A stretch of 6,269 bases of DNA from an uncultured Collinsella sp. (GTDB taxonomy: Bacteria; Actinomycetota; Coriobacteriia; Coriobacteriales; Coriobacteriaceae), in the NCBI GenBank assembly GCA_900545905.1, contig URBA01000091.1, positions 1-6,269 of the forward strand, in the 5' to 3' direction. Below are positions 6,187-6,269 of the stretch, piece after piece (position 1 is the first letter of the stretch; the number at the start of each line of letters is the position of its first letter). The notes beneath the pieces were generated by a model that had not been told where the DNA came from, ran no database searches, and saw nothing but the letters and a program-made list of their open reading frames with translations. Both the position numbers and the translations under genes were made by a program.

Positions 6187-6231
6187 GGGAGACATCTAAT
6201 GGCAGCTAGATGTATGTATTATGACCCGTAC
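6187..6231 (-). promoter_or_regulatory. Possible aminotransferase promoter remnant at the contig edge
   Basis: The minus strand reads CATAAT at 6223-6218, a possible -10. Its -35 would lie beyond 6231, replaced here by adapter. A small inverted repeat CATCTA/TAGATG (6193-6198 with 6207-6212) follows. No coding sequence is visible. Confidence 0.25.
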
Positions 6232-6269
6232 CTGTCTCTTATACACATCTGACGCTGCCGACGAAGCTA
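6232..6269 (-). other. Illumina Nextera i5 adapter, inverted copy (not genomic)
   Basis: CTGTCTCTTATACACATCT (6232-6250) is the reverse complement of the Tn5 mosaic end. It is followed by the reverse complement of the read-1 sequence (6251-6264) and AGCTA (6265-6269), the first five bases of the reverse-complemented index seen at 11-18. Genomic DNA ends at about 6231. Confidence 0.98.

Noticed and set aside
5207..6199. A 330-codon open frame on the plus strand opposite the aminotransferase
   Set aside because: It is a shadow of the aminotransferase, has no recognisable domain, and reads through the strong hairpin at 6153-6186.
52..6231. CRISPR arrays, tRNA or rRNA genes, prophage or toxin-antitoxin genes
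   Set aside because: No regularly spaced repeats, tRNA cloverleaf pattern, rRNA segments or phage-type genes were seen on either strand.
1..6269. A composite transposon with terminal inverted repeats
   Set aside because: The inverted ends are Nextera adapter with an index, there is no transposase, and no target-site duplication can be assessed.

Overview
The window is a short assembled contig, not an intact genomic segment. Bases 1-51 and 6232-6269 are the same Illumina Nextera (Tn5 transposase) i5-side adapter in opposite orientations, so the real genomic DNA is about 52-6231. The four genes, their high GC at third codon positions and their product sequences suggest an anaerobic, arginine-fermenting high-GC Gram-positive gut bacterium. 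Collinsella or another member of the Coriobacteriia fits best, but this is recognition by memory and no search was run.

All four genes lie on the minus strand, so transcription runs from high to low coordinates. From the right end: a pyridoxal-phosphate fold-type I aminotransferase (4973-6097), with a hairpin-containing leader and its own intrinsic terminator (4884-4923); an AT-rich control region without a gene (about 4436-4884); then a three-gene arginine deiminase operon. The operon order is arcA (arginine deiminase, 3158-4399), arcB (catabolic ornithine carbamoyltransferase, 2057-3052) and a YfcC/DcuC-family membrane transporter (430-1908), which probably exchanges arginine for ornithine. 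A strong intrinsic terminator at 290-328 closes the operon. The remaining stretch, 52-289, has no credible gene.

Together ArcA converts arginine to citrulline and ammonia, ArcB converts citrulline and phosphate to ornithine and carbamoyl phosphate, and the transporter would bring arginine in and take ornithine out. The ATP-yielding enzyme, carbamate kinase (arcC), is not in the operon or the window and must be encoded elsewhere if the pathway is complete.

No new protein system is visible. The most interesting unexplained structure is in the arcA control region. Two pairs of a short motif (core CCGTTCACC), each pair offset by exactly 21 bp, stand in opposite orientations at 4519-4547 and 4777-4806, with a related palindrome at 4698-4711. 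The pair nearer arcA sits where an activator would bind relative to a weak predicted promoter. In addition, both gaps between the operon's genes and its 3' untranslated region carry strong hairpins.
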